This document shows positions 1-6,820 of a stretch of DNA of 64,000 nucleotides, piece after piece. How positions within the stretch are numbered: the first letter of the stretch is position 1; the number at the start of each line of letters is the position of its first letter. The stretch lies in NCBI RefSeq assembly GCF_003202435.1, contig NZ_QJHK01000004.1, positions 1 to 64,000 of the forward strand, given 5' to 3'. The position numbers and the translations under genes are program-made. This DNA comes from Flavobacterium cheongpyeongense (GTDB taxonomy: Bacteria; Bacteroidota; Bacteroidia; Flavobacteriales; Flavobacteriaceae). The notes beneath the pieces were generated by a model that did not search any database, was not told the DNA's origin, and was given only the letters and a program-made list of their open reading frames with translations.

Positions 1-2
1 AG

Positions 3-122
3 TTTTGTTTTAGGATAAACCGTTCTCAATTTAAAACAAGTATTTTTCATAAATCCATAGAAAGAATGGTAAATGCAAAACCGATATATCAAAAAAATAT
101 AAAACAGATATTAAGTGCATAA
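3..122 (+). CDS. C-terminal end of an unidentified protein (partial)
   Basis: One frame is open from the window edge to a TAA at 120-122, giving the last 39 residues of a protein whose start lies outside the window. The tail is basic (FCFRINRSQF near its start, KNIKQILSA at its end). RINRS recalls the end of LytTR DNA-binding domains, but the resemblance is too short to trust. A hairpin followed by a T-run begins 15 bases after the stop, as expected for the end of a transcription unit, which supports a real gene end. Function not assigned. Confidence 0.4.
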   Translation, partial: FCFRINRSQFKTSIFHKSIERMVNAKPIYQKNIKQILSA

Positions 123-136
123 CTCAATAATTTTAT

Positions 137-171
137 AATAGGTTGTTCTTTTGAGGGCAACCTATTTTTTT
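137..171 (+). terminator. Rho-independent terminator of the upstream gene
   Basis: AATAGGTTG and CAACCTATT form a 9-bp stem around a 12-base loop, followed by seven Ts. It sits just after the partial gene ending at 122. Confidence 0.75.
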
Positions 172-186
172 AGCGCAATATTTGTG

Positions 187-278
187 ATTTCGAGTAACGA
201 GAAATCTTCGCAAGTAACTCCGTAAAGAGAATCCAATCTTTGTCGAGCTTCTCACGAAGATTTCTCGTTCCTCGAAAT
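187..278. repeat. Long imperfect inverted repeat, arms of 24 bp
   Basis: Positions 187-210 and 255-278 are reverse complements with one mismatch in 24, separated by 44 bases. The core of the arm is AACGAGAAATCTTCG. From memory, this kind of palindrome recurs between genes of Flavobacterium, but no second copy of this exact arm is in the window. Confidence 0.7.
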
Positions 279-387
279 GACAAAATTGCGGAAGAGCTTT
301 ACGACGAACTTTGACAAAGCTTACTACACGTAAAGTTTGTCATTCCTGACAGAACAAACGAAAATACTCTTATGAAAATGACTGCCC

Positions 388-461
388 TAGCCCCGATAGC
401 AGTGAAATCCTTTTGTGGCGGGGTTCGCCACAAAAGATTGCAACGGATAGCGGGATTAGCT
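388..461 (+). repeat. Dispersed hairpin repeat, family A, copy 1
   Basis: The unit runs from TAGCCCCGATAG to GCGGGATTAGCT. Its centre is a perfect 10-bp stem (TTTTGTGGCG / CGCCACAAAA) with loop GGGTT. The outer ends can pair partly. Five further copies lie at 21736-21808, 30258-30334, 42352-42422, 53779-53852 and 61187-61262. The rest of the stretch from 279 to 645 holds no gene that I can support. Confidence 0.8.
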
Positions 462-645
462 CCTAAAAAATTCTTTTTTCCATAGACAATCGAAATGATA
501 AAATCACGCTGTTTTACTCAAAATAAAGAGAGGGAAAATTATCCATCACATAGCGTACATTCTCCATGTTCTAAAATCTGTAATCGTTGCAACTTTGTAA
601 TGTCAAAAGACAACAACAAATAATAACAATTAAAAATCAAATAAA

Positions 646-1191
646 ATGACACGATTAACAGCATTAAACCCGGAAGAAGTAACAGGAAAAACTAAAGATT
701 TATTCAACGCTGTACAGGCAAAATTAGGCGTTGTTCCGAATATGATGAGAACAATGGGGAATTCTCCAGCAGTTTTGGAAGGATATTTAAACTTAAGCGG
801 TGCATTAAGCCACGGAAAACTGAGTGCTAAAACAGGTGAATTAATTGCTTTGGCAGTTTCAGAAAGCAATTCATGTGATTACTGTTTAGCGGCTCATACT
901 TATATCGGAGAAAAATTAGTTAAAGCTGATCCTGCAGTTTTAAAAGCGGCAAGAGCAGGAAATTCTACAGATGTAAAAACAGAAGCGATTTTACAATTGG
1001 CTAAAACATTAATTAGCAAAAATGGTTTAGTAAATGATGAAGATGTAAATAAAGCTAAAACCGCGGGAGTTTCTGATGCTGAAATTGCAGAAACTGTTGC
1101 ACATACAGCATTAAATGTTTTGACAAACTATTTTAACAATTTAGCAAATACTGAAATTGATTTTCCGGCTATAGCTGAATTACAAAACTAA
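646..1191 (+). CDS. AhpD-like carboxymuconolactone decarboxylase family protein
   Basis: This 181-residue all-helical protein belongs to the AhpD/CMD superfamily. The family signature is visible: Cys77-Asp-Tyr-Cys80 followed by His84, preceded by acidic residues (SESNS). In AhpD-type proteins the CxxC pair with the nearby His forms the redox centre that reduces peroxides or peroxiredoxin partners. Proteins of this length are usually called peroxidase-related, and the true substrate is unknown. The gene is followed after 75 bp by an AraC-type regulator on the same strand, which may control it (inference). The ATG at 646 gives a normal N-terminus without a signal peptide, so the protein is cytoplasmic. 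Confidence 0.85.
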   Translation: MTRLTALNPEEVTGKTKDLFNAVQAKLGVVPNMMRTMGNSPAVLEGYLNLSGALSHGKLSAKTGELIALAVSESNSCDYCLAAHTYIGEKLVKADPAVLKAARAGNSTDVKTEAILQLAKTLISKNGLVNDEDVNKAKTAGVSDAEIAETVAHTALNVLTNYFNNLANTEIDFPAIAELQN

Positions 1192-1266
1192 TTTTACCAA
1201 AATTCATTAGAAAGATAGTTATGAATATTTTCATGACTATCTTTATATTTTTTAAAACAGCACTTT

Positions 1267-2145
1267 ATGAGTTCTCAAAATGTTTCTACTTTAATAAATC
1301 CAAAAACTGGTAATTTAGCATTCAAAATTCTTCCATTTGAGGACAACGTTCATTTTGATCATTTACAGCGCAATAATTATTTCTCTTTAATTTGGGTGAC
1401 CAAAGGAAAAGGGAAAGTAAAGGCCGATTTTGCAGAACATCATTTTGAAGAAAACTCCCTTCTCGCCTTTTCTCCATATCAACCCTTTATGCTGTGTGTA
1501 AACGAGTCAATTGAAGGAGTTGCGATTCAATTTCATCCTGATTTTTATTGTATTCACATGCATCAAAAAGAAGTTTCATGCAATGGTGTTTTATTCAACA
1601 ATATTTATCAGCCCCCTTATGTGCAGGTTACAGAGCAAGCAGAACAAACTTTTAAAATGATTTTAGAGCAAATGAAGGCTGAAATTAAAAATGCAGAATT
1701 GGCACAATATGAATTGCTTATTTCGTATTTGAAAATCTTTTTGATCACAGCTTCAAGATTAAAAACAGAACAATTAGAGGAAATGAATTCAGTTCCGGAT
1801 TCAAAAGAGCCTATAATTCTTCAAAATCTGAAAGATGCCATTGAACTCCATTTTAAAACCAAACATTCAGCGGGAAATTATGCTGATTTACTGAACATCT
1901 CTCCAAAGGCTTTAGCCAAATTGTCCAAGAATTATTTCAACAAAACCTTAACCGATTTAATTTCGGAAAGAATTATTATCGAAGCCAAAAGAGAATTATA
2001 CCTGACCAGTAAAACAGTCAAAGAAATTGCCTACGAATTGGGTTATGACGACGAGCATTATTTTAGCCGTTTCTTTAAAACCAATGCAGATGTTTCACCT
2101 CAAATTTATCGCGAAACGGTAGGTTTTGGAAAAATGGATACTTAA
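1267..2145 (+). CDS. AraC-family transcriptional regulator
   Basis: The protein has 292 residues. The N-terminal half looks like a cupin-type sensing domain (YFSLIWVTKGKGKVKADF, then ENSLLAFSPYQPFML). The last 100 residues form the two-helix-turn-helix AraC domain, with the characteristic end KEIAYELGYDDEHYFSRFFK...SPQIYRE at about residues 255-283. It probably binds DNA near its own promoter or that of the AhpD-like gene just upstream, which lies in the same orientation 75 bp away. The ligand is not predictable. The stop at 2145 is followed within a few bases by a decayed fragment of an unrelated glycosyltransferase gene. Confidence 0.9.
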   Translation: MSSQNVSTLINPKTGNLAFKILPFEDNVHFDHLQRNNYFSLIWVTKGKGKVKADFAEHHFEENSLLAFSPYQPFMLCVNESIEGVAIQFHPDFYCIHMHQKEVSCNGVLFNNIYQPPYVQVTEQAEQTFKMILEQMKAEIKNAELAQYELLISYLKIFLITASRLKTEQLEEMNSVPDSKEPIILQNLKDAIELHFKTKHSAGNYADLLNISPKALAKLSKNYFNKTLTDLISERIIIEAKRELYLTSKTVKEIAYELGYDDEHYFSRFFKTNADVSPQIYRETVGFGKMDT

Positions 2146-2146
2146 T

Positions 2147-2222
2147 TTTATTCTTATCTTCTATCCATTTTGCTATGTATTTTGTGCTTTTAGTGTATGC
2201 TACTACAGCAAACTTCCTATAA
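2147..2222 (-). pseudogene. Decayed 3' end of a glycosyltransferase gene
   Basis: Read on the minus strand, this segment matches the 3' end of the intact glycosyltransferase gene at 4832-4907. The DNA agrees at roughly 70% of positions with one single-base gap. Translated, it gives GSLL, two stop codons where the intact gene has Gln-His, then HTLK, a frameshift, and KYIAKWIED, against GSLLQHHTLKSTKYMAKWIEA in the intact gene. Only the last 25 or so codons remain. The next gene's stop lies four bases away. The fragment marks one edge of the 2.6-kb block of lipoprotein genes. Confidence 0.75.
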
Positions 2223-2225
2223 AAA

Positions 2226-2894
2226 CTATTCTTCTTTAATACATTTAACCGAAAAACAATATCGCTTAAAAATACTGTCTCTCCTTACATCTGCAAAAGC
2301 CTGAAACATTCTGTCACTCCAATTGTACAATTCAAAACTTCCATTGACAGTCCAATAATATCCGTTAGATCTAAGCATATAAAAAGCTCCCTCCTCGTCC
2401 CGATACCCGCCCGGCAACGCATTAAAACCAGTTACATTATTACCCACCGTATTAGACGGCAACCAATGTGTGTTTCCTTTTTCTTTTAAAAAAATCCCTA
2501 TTGAATTGGAATTAATAAAAGACTCCAGTTCCTTTAAATCTTCTTCTGTCGGAATCCTCCAGCCTTTTGGTGCAATACGTCGGATATCTTTAAGGCAATT
2601 GTAATTGTATAAAAGTCCGTACTCTTTTACAAAAGCAACATCATTATTATAGAAAGAATAACCCGCTTGTTCTGCCTTTTTCCAATCTTTATTCGTTGTG
2701 ATTTTTTTAATCGAATCTCCATTATTAAACCGGGTGACTTTAAGGTTTTCTACCATCCAGGTCTGCTTTCCAATCTTTGTTGTATGGTATATGTTACCGT
2801 CTAAATCTTCTACTGTTTCAGCATTTTTACAAGAAAAGAAAGAAAGAAAAAAAAGAAGAACAGCTATTTTGTAAATATCTTTAATTTGTGTCAT
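2226..2894 (-). CDS. FISUMP-domain lipoprotein
   Basis: The protein has 222 residues with an SPII signal peptide ending FLSFFSC (lipid-modified Cys22). The mature part is a FISUMP domain (Fibrobacter succinogenes major paralogous domain). The signs are DLDGNIYHTTKIGKQTWMVENL near residues 32-53, GLLYNY, APKGWRIPTEEDLKEL, GFNALPGGYRD and a YYWTV strand near the end. These domains are common in surface proteins of Bacteroidota and their function is not established. The start lies 11 bp after the stop of the next lipoprotein gene upstream, so the two are probably co-transcribed. Confidence 0.85.
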   Translation of the reverse strand: MTQIKDIYKIAVLLFFLSFFSCKNAETVEDLDGNIYHTTKIGKQTWMVENLKVTRFNNGDSIKKITTNKDWKKAEQAGYSFYNNDVAFVKEYGLLYNYNCLKDIRRIAPKGWRIPTEEDLKELESFINSNSIGIFLKEKGNTHWLPSNTVGNNVTGFNALPGGYRDEEGAFYMLRSNGYYWTVNGSFELYNWSDRMFQAFADVRRDSIFKRYCFSVKCIKEE

Positions 2895-2905
2895 TATCCA
2901 TTATT

Positions 2906-3475
2906 CTAAAGCATTTTAAACATCTTTATTTCTTTATTGGTTTCATAAAATATAAAACAATCCTGTTCCAAATTCTTTATAAGAAATCCGTTTTTCTTTA
3001 TTACAAGAGATTCCGGTACTTTTTTTACAATATCTGTTCTTCCCGCAGGTTTTACGGACACACAAAAATGCACTCCTTCAGGTTTTATATTCTCAATTGA
3101 AAAGGGAGAAATCCAATATGAATAATCCTTATGTGAGGATAAAATAATTCCTAATTTTAATTGATTACCATCCTTTATCAATACAGCATAATCAAGTATT
3201 TGGTCATTATTAATATCCGTATAACATTCATTTGGAATCATATTGCGATCATAAAAATCCCAAAACAAATTAGAATACTCTTCTTTTTTTATCATTTCAA
3301 GCTTTGGGAATTTTTGCAGAAAATCATTTTCTACCTTTTGAGGGATTGTAAAAAGATTATTTTGCTGCGGAACAGACCTTTCAAAATCCATACTACGTTC
3401 TTTGGAAGCATCTTTGCATCCGTAAAAAGATAATAGAAAAATAAAAAAAATAAATCGGCTTATTGATCCGTTCAT
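2906..3475 (-). CDS. Hypothetical lipoprotein
   Basis: The protein has 189 residues with a clear lipobox (LLSFYGC, Cys20), so it should be anchored in a membrane facing the periplasm or the surface. The mature part has a DINNDQILDYAVLI segment resembling the calcium-loop-like motif of FG-GAP or repeat proteins, but I do not recognise a family. It is the first gene of a probable two-gene unit with the FISUMP lipoprotein 11 bp downstream. It lies inside the block bounded by the two glycosyltransferase 3' ends. Confidence 0.7.
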   Translation of the reverse strand: MNGSISRFIFFIFLLSFYGCKDASKERSMDFERSVPQQNNLFTIPQKVENDFLQKFPKLEMIKKEEYSNLFWDFYDRNMIPNECYTDINNDQILDYAVLIKDGNQLKLGIILSSHKDYSYWISPFSIENIKPEGVHFCVSVKPAGRTDIVKKVPESLVIKKNGFLIKNLEQDCFIFYETNKEIKMFKML

Positions 3476-3536
3476 AGAAAGAAATTTATAAAAGCGATAT
3501 GAAAAATCACATCGCTTTGTTTTTTAAACTATACTA

Positions 3537-4649
3537 TTACCACGTTCCGTTCACAGCCGTATAAGTCTGACCGTTTACTTTAGTACTGCAATTCGTTGCA
3601 TTTTGATGCTGAACATTAGGATGCCCATTACTTACTGTACCTGCCAGGACCTTTGTATTGCTTGCATTTTGCAATAAAATACCCTGAATGGCTGTATTGG
3701 CAATATCAACAGTATTTACGGTACAACCGTTGCTGCCCGTAACGCTAAAGAAACCGCGTCCGCTGCCTCGGGAATATACTTTACTACAAACTACATTTGG
3801 TCCGTTATTATTGGCACAACGAAAAGTCGCATAACCTGTAACTGAACCTGTTGTACTGTTATTGGTTCCTGTAACCGTACCCACAGTTCCATTTTTGGAT
3901 TGATTGAGTAATACTCCGCAAGCAGCATTATTGCTGGAAGTCACGTTGCCAATAGAAAACCCGTCAACACCATAGGTTTCAATAGAATTATCTCCGCCAG
4001 TAATATTAATAGTTCCGCTGATAGTCAAATTGCTGGTTGCAGCTGTACTGTTATCAACCCTGATTCCTAATCCTAAATCAGCCTGAGGCACCCCTATATT
4101 CATGGTAATATTACTAATATTCATAACTGTACAGCCTTTAAACCAAATACCGTAGCGCGGTTTTCCCGAAACCTTAAGATTTTTTACCTCAATATTCGTT
4201 TTTCTGTCTGCCCAAACTGGAATAACCAAAGCATCGCCGCTATTTGCATTGAAAGTATTGTTTGCAAAATCTAAACCCGTATAGCTTGCCATATTTACAT
4301 ATTTCAGAGATCCGCCTGTTGAACCCGACGCACCTGAAACGCGAACGGTTACCCACTCTTTTGTATCTCTCCCTGAAGTAAGATTGTTAATCGCAGCCTG
4401 TATTGCAGCCACATAATCTGAACCGGTGTATTTGGTTACACCATTTACTTTAGCAACATAAGCTCCTGTTGAGCCTGTTACTTCACCTGAAAGATTCCCG
4501 CCTTTTGCTGTTGAAGGTTTAATGATTTCATTTTGTACTGCAGCTTCTTCGTTTGTTTCTAAGCTTTCGCTTTCGCAACCTACAAATAAGTTTAGGCCAA
4601 AGAATAACATTGAGACGATAAAAAGTCTCTTAAACATTTGTTTTTTCAT
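3537..4649 (-). CDS. Secreted right-handed beta-helix lipoprotein (pectate-lyase-like fold)
   Basis: The protein has 370 residues. The signal peptide ends at a lipobox (NLFVGC, Cys25) and is followed by an acidic, glutamate-rich linker. The mature part is a series of short beta-helix rungs rich in Asn, Gly, Thr and Val (for example TNIEVKNLKVSG, MNISNITMNIGV, SNLTISGTINITGG, VGTVTGTNNSTTG), typical of right-handed parallel beta-helix (PbH1) proteins such as polysaccharide lyases of the pectate lyase type. I cannot pick out catalytic residues, so enzymatic activity is inferred from fold only; it might also be a polysaccharide-binding or structural protein. A second Met at residue 5 is an alternative start. 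It is the third lipoprotein gene of the block. Confidence 0.75.
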   Translation of the reverse strand: MKKQMFKRLFIVSMLFFGLNLFVGCESESLETNEEAAVQNEIIKPSTAKGGNLSGEVTGSTGAYVAKVNGVTKYTGSDYVAAIQAAINNLTSGRDTKEWVTVRVSGASGSTGGSLKYVNMASYTGLDFANNTFNANSGDALVIPVWADRKTNIEVKNLKVSGKPRYGIWFKGCTVMNISNITMNIGVPQADLGLGIRVDNSTAATSNLTISGTINITGGDNSIETYGVDGFSIGNVTSSNNAACGVLLNQSKNGTVGTVTGTNNSTTGSVTGYATFRCANNNGPNVVCSKVYSRGSGRGFFSVTGSNGCTVNTVDIANTAIQGILLQNASNTKVLAGTVSNGHPNVQHQNATNCSTKVNGQTYTAVNGTW

Positions 4650-4827
4650 AATAACGTTTGGTTTGATAGTTAATAAGCGAGTAAATTATTACTATTTATC
4701 TCGTAAACTATCCTGTACAATCCTTCTTTATAAAAACACAAATAATTAAAAACACAAATGATTAAAAACCAACTAACTAAACCTGATTTAAATCAATAAA
4801 TTGAGCCTATTCAAAATGCAAAAAAAA

Positions 4828-6090
4828 TTAAAGATGCTTATTCTTTGCTTCTATCCATTTTGCCATATATTTAGTACTTTTTAAAGTATGATGCTGCAAT
4901 AGGCTTCCCATGAAATTATGAAGGCGATGAACCTCATAATCATTCAATAAAGCATTAACCCTATTTATTAATTTTTCTGAATATTTATCTTTTAAATAAC
5001 ACTCATGTACAATAGCAATTCCGTTTTTCTGAGCTTGTCCCCAGAGATTCTGATCCTTATAAAGCGAAATTGCTTTTTTAGCAAACTCATCTGGAGTATC
5101 TTCAATGAAACCATTCCAGGGTAAATTTTCATGCATAGCTTCAGAACCAATTACTGAAGTTACACTTGGTGTTCCGCATTGCATAGCTTCTAATAATTTG
5201 CCTTTTAAACCTGCTCCAAAACGAATTGGAGCCAAAACAATTCTGGCATTTTTTACAATCTCATTCGCATCAGTAGCCCTTCCCATAATAAAAAAACCGT
5301 TTTTAGGCTGATGCAATTGCAAAACTTTTTGCGACGGATAAGCCCCGTAAACCTGCAAAACCGCTTCCGGAAAATCTTTTCTAATTAATGGCCAGATTGT
5401 TTCTTTTAAACACTGAACCGTATTCCAATTGGGTTCATGAAGAAAATTTCCGATGAAAACAAAATGCTGACGATCTTCAAAAGAAGGCAATTTCAGTAAA
5501 TCTTCCTCAGACATTTCTTCAACCAAAAAAGGCAGATATTGCAATAAAGCAGAATCGATTTTAAAAACATCCTTTAAAACCTTCAGTTCAAATTCTGAAA
5601 TAATATACGATAAATCACATCTCAGAATACTGGCAATTTCGCGTTTGGCAACTTCTTCAGAAAGTAAATCCGTCAGTTTAAAAGTGCTGTTTTCCTTGAA
5701 AGCTTTTTGTCTCGCTGTTCTTAAGCAATGTAAATCTTCTGTATCTAAAATCCGGATGGCCTTCGGGCAATTCTCTGCAACACGCCAGCCAAATTGTTCT
5801 TCAATCATAAAACGATCAAATAAAACGACATCCGGATTTAATTCGATTATAAAATCATCAAAACTTGAATTATTGAGTTCAATTGATTTTTTTTCAACAC
5901 CAAATTGAGACAAATCAACCATAAAATCGCTGTCTAAGGCAGGACTTGCAAAAGTAATTTTAAATCTATTTGCTGCAAAAACAGAAATCAGCTGCATCAT
6001 CCTCCCGCCAGCCGCAGAAGAGTTTGGTTCAGGCCATACAAAGCCAATAATTAAAAGTTTTTTCAACCGTTCGGTTTTAATTGGTTTCAT
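4828..6090 (-). CDS. Glycosyltransferase, GT-B fold (family 4-like)
   Basis: The protein has 420 residues. The N-terminal half opens with a Rossmann strand (LLIIGFVWPEPNSSAAGG), common in GT4/GT1-type enzymes. The C-terminal half holds the donor-binding domain: HFVFIGNFLHEPN, VYGAYPS, then GAGLKGKLLEAMQCGTPSVTS with the conserved glutamate of the GT-B EX7E-type motif. It should move a sugar from a nucleotide donor to a cell-surface or secondary-metabolite acceptor; the substrate cannot be told. It is divergent from miaE with 98 bp between starts. Its 3' end is duplicated, in decayed form, at 2147-2222. Confidence 0.85.
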   Translation of the reverse strand: MKPIKTERLKKLLIIGFVWPEPNSSAAGGRMMQLISVFAANRFKITFASPALDSDFMVDLSQFGVEKKSIELNNSSFDDFIIELNPDVVLFDRFMIEEQFGWRVAENCPKAIRILDTEDLHCLRTARQKAFKENSTFKLTDLLSEEVAKREIASILRCDLSYIISEFELKVLKDVFKIDSALLQYLPFLVEEMSEEDLLKLPSFEDRQHFVFIGNFLHEPNWNTVQCLKETIWPLIRKDFPEAVLQVYGAYPSQKVLQLHQPKNGFFIMGRATDANEIVKNARIVLAPIRFGAGLKGKLLEAMQCGTPSVTSVIGSEAMHENLPWNGFIEDTPDEFAKKAISLYKDQNLWGQAQKNGIAIVHECYLKDKYSEKLINRVNALLNDYEVHRLHNFMGSLLQHHTLKSTKYMAKWIEAKNKHL

Positions 6091-6158
6091 TTTACAAAAT
6101 AATGGTTTTCTGAACGTTTTTGCACCATTTTTTCTAACTTTTGGTTGTAAAAAAAGAC

Positions 6159-6166
6159 TAATTTTG
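6159..6166 (+). promoter_or_regulatory. Promoter -7 box upstream of miaE
   Basis: TAATTTTG is a full match to the Bacteroidota TAnnTTTG element, 22 bases before the miaE ATG. No well-placed TTG at -33 is seen. Confidence 0.5.
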
Positions 6167-6188
6167 CAGCATATAAACTACCGTCGTC

Positions 6189-6770
6189 ATGTTAGGATTA
6201 AAATTAGCAACAGACCCACGCTGGGTAAATATTGTCGAATCGAATATCGAAGAAATTTTAACGGATCATGCCTGGTGTGAGCAAAAAGCTGCTTCAAATG
6301 CCATTAGCTTAGTAACATATAACTCTGAATTAGAAGAACTTGTAACAGAAATGCTTGTAATTGCCAGAGAAGAACTTGAACATTTGCAATTGGTTCACAA
6401 TTTAATCAAGAAAAGAGGCCTGACTTTGGGACGTGAAAGAAAAGATCATTATGTAAATGAACTTTTCAAATTCATGAAAAAAGATGGCAGCCGAAAAGAC
6501 GCGCTTTGTGATCGGTTATTATTTTCTGCCATGATTGAAGCCAGAAGCTGTGAGCGTTTTAAAATCCTCTCAGAAAATATCAAAGACGAAGAACTGGCCA
6601 GATTCTACCGTGATTTAATGATTTCTGAAGCAGGTCATTACACTACATTTTTAGGATTTGCCAGAAAATATGCTGACAATGTCGATGTAGACAAACGCTG
6701 GAAGGAATGGATTGAATACGAAGGCTCCATTATTACTAATTATGGCAAAAATGAAACTGTTCACGGGTAA
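6189..6770 (+). CDS. miaE: tRNA-(ms2io6A)-hydroxylase MiaE
   Basis: The protein has 193 residues and is a ferritin-like diiron hydroxylase acting on the modified adenosine at position 37 of some tRNAs. The iron-binding pattern is visible: REELEH (ExxH) near residues 63-68, EARSCE near 117-122, and EAGHYTTF (ExxH) near 147-155. The length and the opening (LKLATDPRW) are typical of the family. MiaE needs the products of miaA and miaB, which are not in this window. It is followed 50 bp later by the AsmA-like gene on the same strand, so co-transcription is possible. Confidence 0.9.
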   Translation: MLGLKLATDPRWVNIVESNIEEILTDHAWCEQKAASNAISLVTYNSELEELVTEMLVIAREELEHLQLVHNLIKKRGLTLGRERKDHYVNELFKFMKKDGSRKDALCDRLLFSAMIEARSCERFKILSENIKDEELARFYRDLMISEAGHYTTFLGFARKYADNVDVDKRWKEWIEYEGSIITNYGKNETVHG

Positions 6771-6820
6771 TCATCCTATTCTATAACCATTATTTAAATA
6801 TAAACTAGACAATATTTGTT

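Noticed and set aside
388..461. Family A repeat as a tRNA or tRNA-like gene because of GGGTTCG
   Set aside because: GGGTTCG resembles a T-loop, but here it is the loop and edge of a single perfect stem; no acceptor stem, D-arm or anticodon arm can be drawn.
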